Shown here: positions 34,963-43,699 of the stretch, piece after piece
Position numbering within the stretch: position 1 is the first letter of the stretch
Layout of the letters: the number at the start of each line of letters is the position of its first letter
DNA from: Mesoflavibacter sp037029465
GTDB taxonomy: Bacteria; Bacteroidota; Bacteroidia; Flavobacteriales; Flavobacteriaceae
Assembly (NCBI RefSeq): GCF_037029465.1
Contig: NZ_JAYMEM010000026.1
Location: 372,001 to 436,000 of the forward strand
Direction of reading: 5' to 3'
Length of the DNA stretch: 64,000 bases
Notes under the pieces: generated by a model
The model's input: the letters and a program-made list of their open reading frames with translations, nothing else
Database searches by the model: none
Told to the model about the DNA's origin: nothing
Translations under genes and position numbers: made by a program

Positions 34963-36171
34963 TTATTTTTTGATAGAAAATTTAAAGCTACTACCAACAC
35001 CAACTTCAGAATGTACAGTAATATTTCCGCCTAAATTGCTAACTAATTTTTTTACTGTAGACAAACCAATACCGTGACCTTTTTGTCCAAAACGATCAAT
35101 TTCTTCAACTGTAGAGAACAACTTAAATATTTTTTTCTGTTTGTCTTTTGGTATGCCAATACCATTATCTGTAACCGTAATAAAATTAAAATCTGCTTGT
35201 TTGGTGTCTAATTCTACATCAATTACAGTTTCATCTTTATCATTGTACTTTAAGCTATTAGTAATTAAGTTTAATAAAACAAGTTCTAAAGCAGCTCTAT
35301 TACTAGTTATATCATAATCTTTTTCAGGTAGATTAATTGTACAATCTACTTTTATATTTATGATGTCTATAACTTCTTCTAGTAATTGATTAAAAGAAAA
35401 TGTTTCTACAGAAGATGAAGAAGAATGGCTGTTTTCGTAGTAATTTAAAAGGTTATTGATATAGTTACTTAAAGAAAGTGACGACGATTTTATGTTTTTT
35501 AAGTAGTCAACTCCGTTATCGCCAATTGCGTCTTTATATTTAGATTTTAAAATATCTGTAGTTAAAATCATGTTTGCTAAAGGCATTTTCATGTCATGCG
35601 CTACTTGAGAGGCAAACCCTTTAAGCATCTTATTTTTTTTGGTAAGCTTTCTTTTGGTTTGTTTAAGCTTTAAGTTGCTTTTATTAAGCTCTATTAGTTT
35701 TACAACTTGTTGCGATAGTAATTTTAAAGCCTCTTTCTGGTCATTATTTATTGTGTTAGGTTTATTGTCTATAACACAAAGTGTACCTAATTTGTGATTG
35801 TTTTTATCGATTAAACAAACACCAGCATAAAAAATAATAGACTCTTCACCGTTTTGTGCATACGGATGATTAACAAAACATAAGTCCTTTTTCGTATCTT
35901 CTACAATGTAAACCTCATCATCACTTGCTACTGCATAACTGCAAAAAGATAAATCTCTTTCAGAAGTACTTATTTGCATACCTCTTGCAGATTTAAACCA
36001 AACTTCGTCCTTATCTACAATAGAAATTAAAGAGATAGGCATATTGGTTAATGTAGAGGCTAGTGAAGTAATATTATTAAAGCTAATGTCGTTTTGACAC
36101 CTATCTAGCTTGTAACTCTGTACAGCTAAAAGCCTTTCTTTGTCATTTTTAGGAATTGTGTTTAGCTGCAT
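34963..36171 (-). CDS. GAF-domain sensor histidine kinase B
   Basis: 402 aa, cytoplasmic, same domain order as its paralog at 32929: GAF about 20-160 (DLSFCSYAVASDDEVYIVED), Lys-rich linker (KQTKRKLTKKNKML), H-box AHDMKMPLANMI with the phospho-acceptor His, and HATPase_c (NLITNSLKYN, DNGIGIP, GHGIGLSTVKKLVSNLGG). The GAF domains keep the FC-x-x-A core, but surrounding residues differ, so the two kinases may sense different ligands. First gene of the kinase-TIGR02757-kinase unit. Confidence 0.9.
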   Translation of the reverse strand: MQLNTIPKNDKERLLAVQSYKLDRCQNDISFNNITSLASTLTNMPISLISIVDKDEVWFKSARGMQISTSERDLSFCSYAVASDDEVYIVEDTKKDLCFVNHPYAQNGEESIIFYAGVCLIDKNNHKLGTLCVIDNKPNTINNDQKEALKLLSQQVVKLIELNKSNLKLKQTKRKLTKKNKMLKGFASQVAHDMKMPLANMILTTDILKSKYKDAIGDNGVDYLKNIKSSSLSLSNYINNLLNYYENSHSSSSSVETFSFNQLLEEVIDIINIKVDCTINLPEKDYDITSNRAALELVLLNLITNSLKYNDKDETVIDVELDTKQADFNFITVTDNGIGIPKDKQKKIFKLFSTVEEIDRFGQKGHGIGLSTVKKLVSNLGGNITVHSEVGVGSSFKFSIKK

Positions 36172-36238
36172 TTTTTAAGAGAGTCAGAAATTTTGTTTAA
36201 CTAAAGTAGTGAAAATATATATGCAAATACGTTAAAGG

Positions 36239-36898
36239 TTAAACAATTTTACCGTCTACCATTGTTAGTTTTCTATCGGCTAGATTTGCTAATTCTTCGT
36301 TGTGTGTAACTATAACAAAGGTTTGTCCAAACTCATCACGAAGTTTGAAGAATAGATTATGAAGATTTTCTGCGCTTTCGCTATCTAAGTTACCCGACGG
36401 TTCGTCTGCAAAGATTAATTCAGGATTGTTTACTAAAGCTCTAGCAACAGCGACACGTTGTTGTTCTCCGCCAGAAAGTTCATTGGGTTTATGGTTGTAT
36501 CTGTGTGATAAACCTAAAAAGTCTAATAATTCTTTAGCGCGTTTTTCGGCTTCATTTTTATTAGTTCCCTTTATAAACGCAGGAATACACACATTTTCTA
36601 ACGCTGTAAACTCTGGTAATAATTGATGAAACTGAAAAATAAAACCTATGTGTTTATTTCTAAATTCAGCTAATTGTTTTTCATTTAAAGCAGTAATGTT
36701 TTTATCATTGATAATTAACTCTGTTTCTGAGTTTTTATCAATAAAATCTAAGGTTCCTAATATTTGAAGTAAGGTTGTTTTTCCTGCTCCAGAAGCACCA
36801 ACTATCGAGACAATTTCACCTTTATTAATCGTAACATCTACACCTTTTAGTACGTGCAAATCGTCATAATATTTGTGAATGTTTTTTGCTTTAATCAT
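36239..36898 (-). CDS. lolD: LolD-type ABC transporter ATP-binding protein
   Basis: 219-aa ABC ATPase of the MacB/LolD type. Walker A GASGAGKTT (about 34-42), Q-loop IFQFHQLLPEFTALENV, signature LSGGEQQRVAVARAL, Walker B ELIFADEPSGNLD and the switch His in VTHNEEL. The LLPEFTALENV motif is typical of lipoprotein-releasing systems, which extract lipoproteins from the inner membrane. The permease LolC/E is not adjacent. The annotation as lolD rests on similarity to the group; a different MacB-type partner is possible. Confidence 0.85.
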   Translation of the reverse strand: MIKAKNIHKYYDDLHVLKGVDVTINKGEIVSIVGASGAGKTTLLQILGTLDFIDKNSETELIINDKNITALNEKQLAEFRNKHIGFIFQFHQLLPEFTALENVCIPAFIKGTNKNEAEKRAKELLDFLGLSHRYNHKPNELSGGEQQRVAVARALVNNPELIFADEPSGNLDSESAENLHNLFFKLRDEFGQTFVIVTHNEELANLADRKLTMVDGKIV

Positions 36899-36948
36899 AG
36901 ACTTTTATAAAGCTTGAAAATTACTACTTTAAATTAGCTTTAGCAAGG

Positions 36949-39444
36949 TTAGATGAAGTTACTTTTTTTAGAGAATACCTTTTTTAAATCGTTATAATCT
37001 ATAAAATATACCATTCTTAAAGAGAAGGTATTACGTTGCTTTTGCTTAAATAAATCGTCTAACGTATCAAAATAACTTGCATCTGAGTTTGAGGATTGAT
37101 TAAAAATCTGATTACGATATAAAGCTGTTAACTGACTACCAGGTGCAAATTGCCACGTGTAGCTTAAGTCTAAATTCCAAGTATTAAAATTAATATCTGG
37201 ATTAAAATCAGGATCGTAACTTATATTCTCTTTGGTGTAAACCTCAGATTGTACCAAACGTCCATTACTTTGTAAAACATACATTTCTGGGTCATAGGTT
37301 ACGGTACTTACATAGTTTCTAAAACTTAACGTTAATGCGTTAAAAGAATTAAAATTATAGCTTCCAGAAATACTAGACGTAATTTGTATTCTATCACGTT
37401 GACCAAAAATGATACGGTCGTAAATTTCTTGTCCGTTTACATAACCTCTATCTGCCGTATAGTCATCATAATCAAAACCTAACAATAATAAAAACTTGTC
37501 GTTAAATTTAAATCTAGGATTGATTCCAAACCAATAATTATTAAAGTTATCACGCTCTTTATCAAAAAAACGTCCGTAACCAAAATTAGCATCTAATGCA
37601 AAAAACTTATTGTAGTTAGAAGAAATCCATATATTGGTTTGCGCATAATTTTTGGTTGTAAAAAAGCTATTAAAACCATTACGAGGTTCAAAATAATCAT
37701 GTTGTTCACCAATATTCCAGTTACTATTAATACCATAACTAAGTAACTTTTTGTTAGTAGCGTTAAATTCAAAACCTGTATTTTTTCCGGTATACACGCT
37801 AGGTGTAGCTAACCTATTATAGTTAAACCAAGTACCTATATACATGTTATTTAGATGTTTTGTCGGTTCAAATATGCGATAACTAGCACTTGCACTAAAA
37901 TTATTATAATTGTTTCTAAACTGAATACCTAAATCATTTGGATCAAAATTAGTATCGGCATAATTATAGTCCAAAGACACTCTATATTTACCACTAATTT
38001 TACCAATTCCAGCTTCTACAGCATAACCGTTTTCTTTATCCGATACGTCATTAAACGTACTCATTTTTCCATTGGCATAAATACCGTAAGTATTCTTTTT
38101 ATTGACAATATTGGTTAAAAACCCAGTCACATTCGCATCTCTAAAATCGCCATCTCTAGTTACATTGGTGTTGATTAATGTTACCGAAGAGTTTTTATTA
38201 AACTGCTGGTCTAAAACCATAATATTGTAGTTAGCTAAAGGCTCTACAATAGCTTTGCGTCTAGATTTTCTTATTTCTTCGTTGTCAGAATTTGGGTTTA
38301 AAACTTGAGTTTTTTCTATGTCTACATAGGTTTTTTGGGTAATAGCATTAAAAAAACCAATTCCTAAACCATTTTTTGTACGTCCCGAAATTTTTACAGC
38401 ATTTAACAGCTGCACTTTTTCTGGGTATTCAATAATATCTTCGTCATCATCTAAAATAGGAAATCCGCTTGGTGCATCACCAATACGTCTAGAGTAGAAG
38501 AGGTTACCTTTGCTAAACAAATCAATACCTTCTGTAAAAAACTGTCTTCTTTCTGAAAATTGTTGCTCAAATGGACCAAGATTTAAAATCACATTATCAA
38601 AACCTGCTTGACTAAAATCTGGTATTAATGTGGCATCAAGCGTAATATTTTCGGTAATACCATATTTAACATCCATACCAGCTGCAAGATCGGTTTCGGT
38701 TTCATTATCATAGGTGCTAATTAATCCAGAAGCGTATGGAAAAAAGCTTAATCGTGTTGGTGGCGATATGTTTTTGATGCCTTTAAGTTCGGCGTGATAT
38801 AATCCAATATTTCCTTTAGAAGGATCAACAGGATTCCACGTCATTTGTTCTCTAGTTTTACGGTAATGTCTATGAAATTGTATGCCCCAAGTTGGGTTTT
38901 CTTGTTGGGTAAAACGTAAAGCTCTGTAAGGTATTTTAACTTCTACAATCCAACCGTCGTTTTGCATTTTTACATCGCTTTCCCAAACAGCATTCCAGCC
39001 AAAATCTTCTCCGTTATTAGGACTTTCAACAGCATCGGCTTGTGTTCCAGAACTAAATACAAAAAACTCGGTGTTATTTTGTGCGTCATTATTAGGGTTA
39101 AAAATAATGCCAAAAAAATCAGATTGACCAAAGTTATCACGTTGTGTAAACTGTTTTAAAATATCTTCTGGATTGTCATAACAATACGCTGCGATATAAA
39201 TACCAGCATCGTCGTACGTCATTTTTACTTCGGTTCTTTTTTCTTTGTTAGGCAAATCGCCTAAATCTGGTCTAAATTCGGTAAAATTTGTTGCAATTTG
39301 TGCATCATTCCATGCGATATCATCTAAAACACCATCTATTTTTGGTGCTATATCTGTACGTTTTATTTGGTAAGTTTTTTTGTCTTGAGCATTGAGTTGA
39401 AATGCTAATAATATGGTGAATAGCGATGTTAAGATTAATTTCAT
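36949..39444 (-). CDS. DUF5916 outer-membrane protein with CBM9-like N-terminal domain
   Basis: 831 aa. Signal peptide about 1-19 (LNA-Q). Residues about 25-215 form a CBM9/DOMON-like sandwich (PKIDGVLDDIAWNDA, then EVKIPYRALRF). The rest is a large beta-barrel (DUF5916) with alternating aromatic strands, ending in a charged KKVFSKKSNFI rather than the usual aromatic terminus. The family is widespread in Bacteroidota; function is unproven, with carbohydrate or glycan binding at the surface suspected. A good promoter lies upstream (39484-39515). Confidence 0.88.
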   Translation of the reverse strand: MKLILTSLFTILLAFQLNAQDKKTYQIKRTDIAPKIDGVLDDIAWNDAQIATNFTEFRPDLGDLPNKEKRTEVKMTYDDAGIYIAAYCYDNPEDILKQFTQRDNFGQSDFFGIIFNPNNDAQNNTEFFVFSSGTQADAVESPNNGEDFGWNAVWESDVKMQNDGWIVEVKIPYRALRFTQQENPTWGIQFHRHYRKTREQMTWNPVDPSKGNIGLYHAELKGIKNISPPTRLSFFPYASGLISTYDNETETDLAAGMDVKYGITENITLDATLIPDFSQAGFDNVILNLGPFEQQFSERRQFFTEGIDLFSKGNLFYSRRIGDAPSGFPILDDDEDIIEYPEKVQLLNAVKISGRTKNGLGIGFFNAITQKTYVDIEKTQVLNPNSDNEEIRKSRRKAIVEPLANYNIMVLDQQFNKNSSVTLINTNVTRDGDFRDANVTGFLTNIVNKKNTYGIYANGKMSTFNDVSDKENGYAVEAGIGKISGKYRVSLDYNYADTNFDPNDLGIQFRNNYNNFSASASYRIFEPTKHLNNMYIGTWFNYNRLATPSVYTGKNTGFEFNATNKKLLSYGINSNWNIGEQHDYFEPRNGFNSFFTTKNYAQTNIWISSNYNKFFALDANFGYGRFFDKERDNFNNYWFGINPRFKFNDKFLLLLGFDYDDYTADRGYVNGQEIYDRIIFGQRDRIQITSSISGSYNFNSFNALTLSFRNYVSTVTYDPEMYVLQSNGRLVQSEVYTKENISYDPDFNPDINFNTWNLDLSYTWQFAPGSQLTALYRNQIFNQSSNSDASYFDTLDDLFKQKQRNTFSLRMVYFIDYNDLKKVFSKKSNFI

Positions 39445-39483
39445 TTTGATTGATTAAATGTGGTTTTCTCAATAAAGACTATA

Positions 39484-39515
39484 CAAAAGTAATAATGTTA
39501 CACTTAAGGATGCAA
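39484..39515 (-). promoter_or_regulatory. Promoter of the DUF5916 gene
   Basis: Minus strand: TTG (39513-39515), 21-base spacer, TACTTTTG (39484-39491). Leader about 35 bases. Confidence 0.55.
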
Positions 39516-39635
39516 AACTATGTTTGTCATTGCATTTTTCTCATAAGATAACGTTAAAATCTTTTCAGAAATTATAGAGAATCAATGGTTAATTAATAGA
39601 AAACACTATTTTTATTGTGAAGTAATTAAACTATT

Positions 39636-40232
39636 ATGCCATACAAGAAATTTGAAGAATACAACATGCAAGTAACCGACGATGTAAAAGACCGTTACAA
39701 AAGTATTATTACAGAACTTGGTGAAGATACCAAACGTGAAGGTTTGCTAAAAACACCAGAACGCGCCGCAAAAGCCATGCAGTTTTTAACGCAAGGTTAC
39801 AATCAAGATGCTGCCGAAATCCTTAAAGGCGCCATGTTTAAAGAAGATTATCATGATATGGTTATTGTTAAGGATATTGAATTGTATTCGCTTTGCGAAC
39901 ATCATATTTTGCCATTTTTTGGTAAAGCACATATTGCTTATATCCCAAACGGACATATTGTCGGACTAAGTAAATTACCACGTGTTGTAGATGTTTTTGC
40001 AAGACGCTTGCAAGTACAAGAACGCTTAACACATCAAATTTTAGATTGTATAAACGATACTTTAAAACCTGCTGGTGTTGCTGTAGTGATTGAAGCTAGT
40101 CATATGTGTATGATGATGCGTGGCGTGCAAAAACAAAACTCGGTAACTACAACATCGGGTTTTAGAGGCGCTTTTCAAAATATTGAAACACGTACTGAGT
40201 TTTTAAATCTGATTAATGCAGATTTGAGTTAG
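39636..40232 (+). CDS. folE: GTP cyclohydrolase I
   Basis: 198 aa, first enzyme of tetrahydrofolate/pterin synthesis (GTP to dihydroneopterin triphosphate). Zinc ligands Cys87 and His90 in SLCEHHILPF and the second Cys in ASHMCMMMRGV; substrate motifs PRVVDVFARRLQVQERLT and GLSKLPR are present. Length fits short bacterial FolE. A second Met at residue 11 is a possible start, but the upstream ATG keeps the normal N-terminal helix (KFEEYN). Stands alone; the downstream 300 bases hold a dispersed repeat. Confidence 0.95.
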   Translation: MPYKKFEEYNMQVTDDVKDRYKSIITELGEDTKREGLLKTPERAAKAMQFLTQGYNQDAAEILKGAMFKEDYHDMVIVKDIELYSLCEHHILPFFGKAHIAYIPNGHIVGLSKLPRVVDVFARRLQVQERLTHQILDCINDTLKPAGVAVVIEASHMCMMMRGVQKQNSVTTTSGFRGAFQNIETRTEFLNLINADLS

Positions 40233-40249
40233 CTTAAAAGTTCAAAGTT

Positions 40250-40427
40250 GAAAAGTTTGAGTGATTTTGAGTGATTGCTGAGCGTAGTCGAAGTAAAACG
40301 ATAAAATTGTATTTAGATAAGTTCAATAGAGCTATCGAGAAAAGGTTAATAAGCAAAAATTCTTATTCTCGATACAAATTTTACTCATTACTATCGTAAA
40401 ATTCACTCGAATTGACGAAATTTTATT
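40250..40427. repeat. Dispersed imperfect inverted repeat, copy 3 (diverged, with CTGAGCGTAGTCGAAG insert)
   Basis: The right end, TTCACTCGAATTGACGAAATTTTAT (written here as TTCACTCGAATTGACG plus AAATTTTAT), matches the right end of copy 1. Inner arms TATCGAGAA (40333-40341) and TTCTCGATA (40366-40374) are kept. The left end is degenerate (TTGAGTGATTTTGAGTGATT) and carries CTGAGCGTAGTCGAAG (40279-40294), a motif widely dispersed in Bacteroidota. The gap 40233-40541 contains no ORF or RNA gene that I can see beyond this and a putative -24/-12 element. Confidence 0.65.
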
Positions 40428-40492
40428 AAAACGAACAATTAGTAAAGACTAATAACTTACTACCAAACACCAAATACGTATTACTCTTTCAT

Positions 40493-40510
40493 TTTTGGAA
40501 TACTATTTGC
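40493..40510 (+). promoter_or_regulatory. Sigma-54-like -24/-12 candidate upstream of the 99-aa membrane protein
   Basis: TTTTTGGAAT-ACTAT-TTGC gives GG-N10-GC spacing and an intact TTGC -12 box. The -24 box is TGGAAT rather than TGGCAC. It lies about 32 bases before the ATG at 40542. Confidence 0.4.
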
Positions 40511-40541
40511 TATTAACTTTATAGAATTCAAAACATTATAA

Positions 40542-40841
40542 ATGAACAACAACACAAACAAATACACCAAACTGTTTTTAGGTTTGCTTTTTGATGCTTT
40601 AGGATATGTTACTTTTATTATTCCTGGTATTGGCGAATTTGGAGACATCATTTGGGCACCAGCATCTGCATGGTTAATGACTAAACTTTATAAAGGTAAA
40701 ACGGGTAGAGTAGCAGCAGTAGTGTCTTTTATAGAAGAGGCGCTACCTGGTTTTGACGTCATCCCAACCTTTACCATTATGTGGTTATATACCTATGTAT
40801 TTTCAAACAAAAAACAAGATCAAACTATTGATGTTAAATAG
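40542..40841 (+). CDS. Small membrane protein of unknown function (99 aa)
   Basis: Short basic N-terminus, then two to three hydrophobic segments: LFLGLLFDALGYVTFIIPGI (about 11-30), IIWAPASAWLMTKLY (about 37-51) and PTFTIMWLYTYVF (about 76-88). A conserved-looking motif GxLFDALG...IPGIGEFGDIIWAP and acidic EEALPGFDVIP suggest a structured integral membrane protein. I do not recognise a named family. Convergent with the MmeI-like gene, 8 bases between stops; no terminator hairpin is visible there. Confidence 0.7.
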   Translation: MNNNTNKYTKLFLGLLFDALGYVTFIIPGIGEFGDIIWAPASAWLMTKLYKGKTGRVAAVVSFIEEALPGFDVIPTFTIMWLYTYVFSNKKQDQTIDVK

Positions 40842-40849
40842 GATTGGTT

Positions 40850-43582
40850 TTACTTTTTAATTGTTTTCTTTTCGTTCAATAATGGTTCTGTGTACTGATT
40901 ATACAAGTCAAACAAGTATTCAATTCGAGCAGTTTCATTTGTAAAGGCTTGAGGTCTGTAGCATAAATCAACTGCTTTATCTAAATCTCGATGTGCTTTT
41001 ACTAGATTAGAAGGCATTGTTAACGGATGATATAAATCTGCTAAACTACTATCAGGAAATTCTGCTCTTGCATCTAATACTTTTTGAGCTTTTTGTTCTA
41101 CTTTTTGTTTGTTTTTTTCGCTAGGTTCAAGTGGCCAAGGATAATTATTATAAACTAAGTTGTTAGAATACCTATAATCACTTTTGAGTTTACCGGCTAC
41201 AGTTCTAATCCATACATTATGCATAAGTGATTGCAAAATCCCAAATTGATATTTTGTAGCATTTGGAAGACCATACGCACTATCAGCCAGAATTGTTTCT
41301 TTAGGTATATAACCTATTGGTAAATAGTTTCTTTTATGAGATGAAACTCTTGGAATTAAAAGGTAATCATTTTCAGGTTGTCTAATGTCTCCAAAAAGGT
41401 AAGGTGTTGAAGCCTTTGAATTTACTGATTTAGATTTGGCTGATTCACGAAATGATTTACACTTATTAATTCTTTCTATTAGAATACTTGATTTTTGTAT
41501 TAAACTAGGGTTAATGTCCTTAAGCCAAAAACAGTATCTCCATTTTTCATTAAGCATTTCAAAAGAACCTCCATATCTTTTTATTAAAATATTTAACTCT
41601 GGGTTAGTCTTGATTAATTCATCCTTTTCGTTTTGTGATAATAATAGATTACCATCGTCATATGGTATATTACCTCTTATCATTTTTTGAGTGTTACATA
41701 TTGGAATTCTAGTTTTATCAATAAAAATGTTATTACCATTAACTAGATATGGATTGATGTTACGAGCAATGATTTCATCAGGTTCACCATTGATATCATA
41801 ATAATCATAGAGTTTTTTCTGTTTTTCTTTTAAAGAAAAACCAATAATAACACAATGAACAGCAGCTTTACCTTTTGCATCATTTTTCCAATTAAATGTT
41901 CTATGAGCGAAATTTATTGTCAAACCTTGATTAACTAAAATTTCATACCACAAAATCGAAACTTGTTCTCCTTGTGATACAGAATTAGTCGACACAAAAG
42001 CAGCTTCGATATTTGTATCATTAATATATTTAGCAGCTAAATAATACCAAGCAGCTACATAATCTAATTTACCGTAATTAATTGTTTTTTCAAAAACAAC
42101 ACTCATATCTTCAATTTGAGTTTTGTTCTTCATTGCTGCACCAATAAAAGGTGGATTTCCAATGATGTAAGAAAGTTCTGTTTTGGGCACAACATCTTCC
42201 CAATTGATTCTTAAAGAGTTACCGTGTATAATTTTAGCTGCTTTTTTTAATGGTAAACGTGCAAAATATTGCCCAAATTCTTCTGAAACACGCATATTCA
42301 TTTGGTGGTCAATTAACCACATAGCAACTTCTGCTATTTTTGCTGCAAATTCGTCATATTCTATTCCGTAAAATTGGTCTACATCTAACCAAAGAATAGA
42401 GGAAACATCTAAAACTTGTTCCCCTTTTTTAAATAGCTCACGTAAAATGTCAATTTCTAAAAGTCTTAATTCTCTGTAAGTAATAATTAAGAAATTTCCA
42501 CTTCCACAAGCTGGGTCAAGAAATTTTAGAGTCGATAATTTATGATGAAACTCTTTGAGTTTTTTAGAACTTGATTTTATCTTTTCAAATTCTGCTCTTA
42601 ACTCGTCAAGAAAAAGTGGTTTGATAAGTTTAAATATATTTTTCTCAGAAGTATAATGAGCTCCTAAATTTCTTCTCTCTTCTGGGTTCATTACACTTTG
42701 GAATAGTGAACCAAAAATCGCAGGTGATATTTTTCCCCAATCTAAACCAGATGCTTCCAATAAAATGTTACGCATTTTGGTATTGAAAGAAGCAATAGGT
42801 AAAAACTCTTCAAATAATTTACCGTTTACATAAGGAAATTGATTTAAATGGTCGTCTAAGTTTTTAAGTCTTTTTTCTTTTGGTGTATTTAAAACTTGGA
42901 AAAATTGAGCCATTAAAGCTCCTAAATCACTTCCGTCTTCGTTTGTTTTTTGGTCTAAAAATTCTTTAAAAGTATCTTTTTCAAAAATGCTTGTATCGTC
43001 AGCAAAAAGTATAAATAGTAAACGAACTAAATACACCTCTAAATGATGCCCTTTATAACCAAACTCTTCAAGTTGGTCGTGAAGTTTTCCCATTAACTCA
43101 GCAGCTTTTATATTTACTGGGTCTTCTTCTTTAAAAGTTCTTTTTTGATAACCTGCAATAAAGCCAAAGAGTTTTACATTTTTGTAAAGTTCTGAAACGT
43201 GAAATTCGTGTTCAGTTTTTTCGTCAAGGTCAAAAAGTTTGATTTTGTCAAAATCTGAAACTAAAATGTATTTTGGTAATTCGTGTTCTTTTAGTCCAGG
43301 AAAATAATCAGTTGCTTGCTCAAAAGCTTTGTCTAAACTTCTTCCTTTTGATTTATGCTCAACAAGTAAAGTACCTTTCCAAAAAAGGTCAATAAATCCT
43401 TGATTTCCACTTAATTTTTTGACAGGTTCTTCAAATGTTGCCACTCGTCTGCGTGATATTCCAAAAACGTTGAAAAAATCATTCCAAAAACTATCTTTTT
43501 CAGCTCGTTCCTTTGTTTCTTCTGCCCATTCATTTGAGAACTTTAACGCTCGATCTTTTATTTCATTCCAGCTTAATGCCAT
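40850..43582 (-). CDS. MmeI-family single-chain restriction-modification enzyme (Type IIL)
   Basis: 910 aa, close to MmeI (919). N-terminal PD-(D/E)XK nuclease: Asp65-x9-Glu75-x-Lys77 in FIDLFWKGTLLVEHKSKG, the same spacing as the MmeI active site. A helical spacer (about 150-330) follows, then an N6-adenine methyltransferase with motif I DPACGSGNFL (about 354) and motif IV NPPF (about 472). The target-recognition domain is about 620-820 (GYIPKETILADSAYGLPNATKY, shown as ETILADSAYGLPNATKY) and the C-terminal helical domain ends LYHPLTMPSNL...YR. Such enzymes methylate one strand and cut about 20 bases away. All catalytic residues are intact. The recognition site cannot be read by eye. Confidence 0.9.
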   Translation of the reverse strand: MALSWNEIKDRALKFSNEWAEETKERAEKDSFWNDFFNVFGISRRRVATFEEPVKKLSGNQGFIDLFWKGTLLVEHKSKGRSLDKAFEQATDYFPGLKEHELPKYILVSDFDKIKLFDLDEKTEHEFHVSELYKNVKLFGFIAGYQKRTFKEEDPVNIKAAELMGKLHDQLEEFGYKGHHLEVYLVRLLFILFADDTSIFEKDTFKEFLDQKTNEDGSDLGALMAQFFQVLNTPKEKRLKNLDDHLNQFPYVNGKLFEEFLPIASFNTKMRNILLEASGLDWGKISPAIFGSLFQSVMNPEERRNLGAHYTSEKNIFKLIKPLFLDELRAEFEKIKSSSKKLKEFHHKLSTLKFLDPACGSGNFLIITYRELRLLEIDILRELFKKGEQVLDVSSILWLDVDQFYGIEYDEFAAKIAEVAMWLIDHQMNMRVSEEFGQYFARLPLKKAAKIIHGNSLRINWEDVVPKTELSYIIGNPPFIGAAMKNKTQIEDMSVVFEKTINYGKLDYVAAWYYLAAKYINDTNIEAAFVSTNSVSQGEQVSILWYEILVNQGLTINFAHRTFNWKNDAKGKAAVHCVIIGFSLKEKQKKLYDYYDINGEPDEIIARNINPYLVNGNNIFIDKTRIPICNTQKMIRGNIPYDDGNLLLSQNEKDELIKTNPELNILIKRYGGSFEMLNEKWRYCFWLKDINPSLIQKSSILIERINKCKSFRESAKSKSVNSKASTPYLFGDIRQPENDYLLIPRVSSHKRNYLPIGYIPKETILADSAYGLPNATKYQFGILQSLMHNVWIRTVAGKLKSDYRYSNNLVYNNYPWPLEPSEKNKQKVEQKAQKVLDARAEFPDSSLADLYHPLTMPSNLVKAHRDLDKAVDLCYRPQAFTNETARIEYLFDLYNQYTEPLLNEKKTIKK

Positions 43583-43638
43583 TAATATATTTTGTTAATT
43601 AGTTTTAAATATTCAAATAACTTTTAATATCTAAATAT

Positions 43639-43671
43639 AAAAAAATCCCAACGCTAAGTCGGGATTTTTTT
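43639..43671 (-). terminator. Terminator of the TonB-receptor gene
   Basis: AAATCCC and GGGATTT with an 11-base loop and T runs on both strands, placed after the minus-strand stop at 43700. Confidence 0.75.
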
Positions 43672-43699
43672 GAAGTAATCTTCACTATGTTATTAACAG

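Noticed and set aside
40850..43582. Recent horizontal transfer of the MmeI-like gene
   Set aside because: Base composition and codon use look like the neighbours by eye, and no att site, tRNA or transposase is present; transfer cannot be supported without phylogeny.
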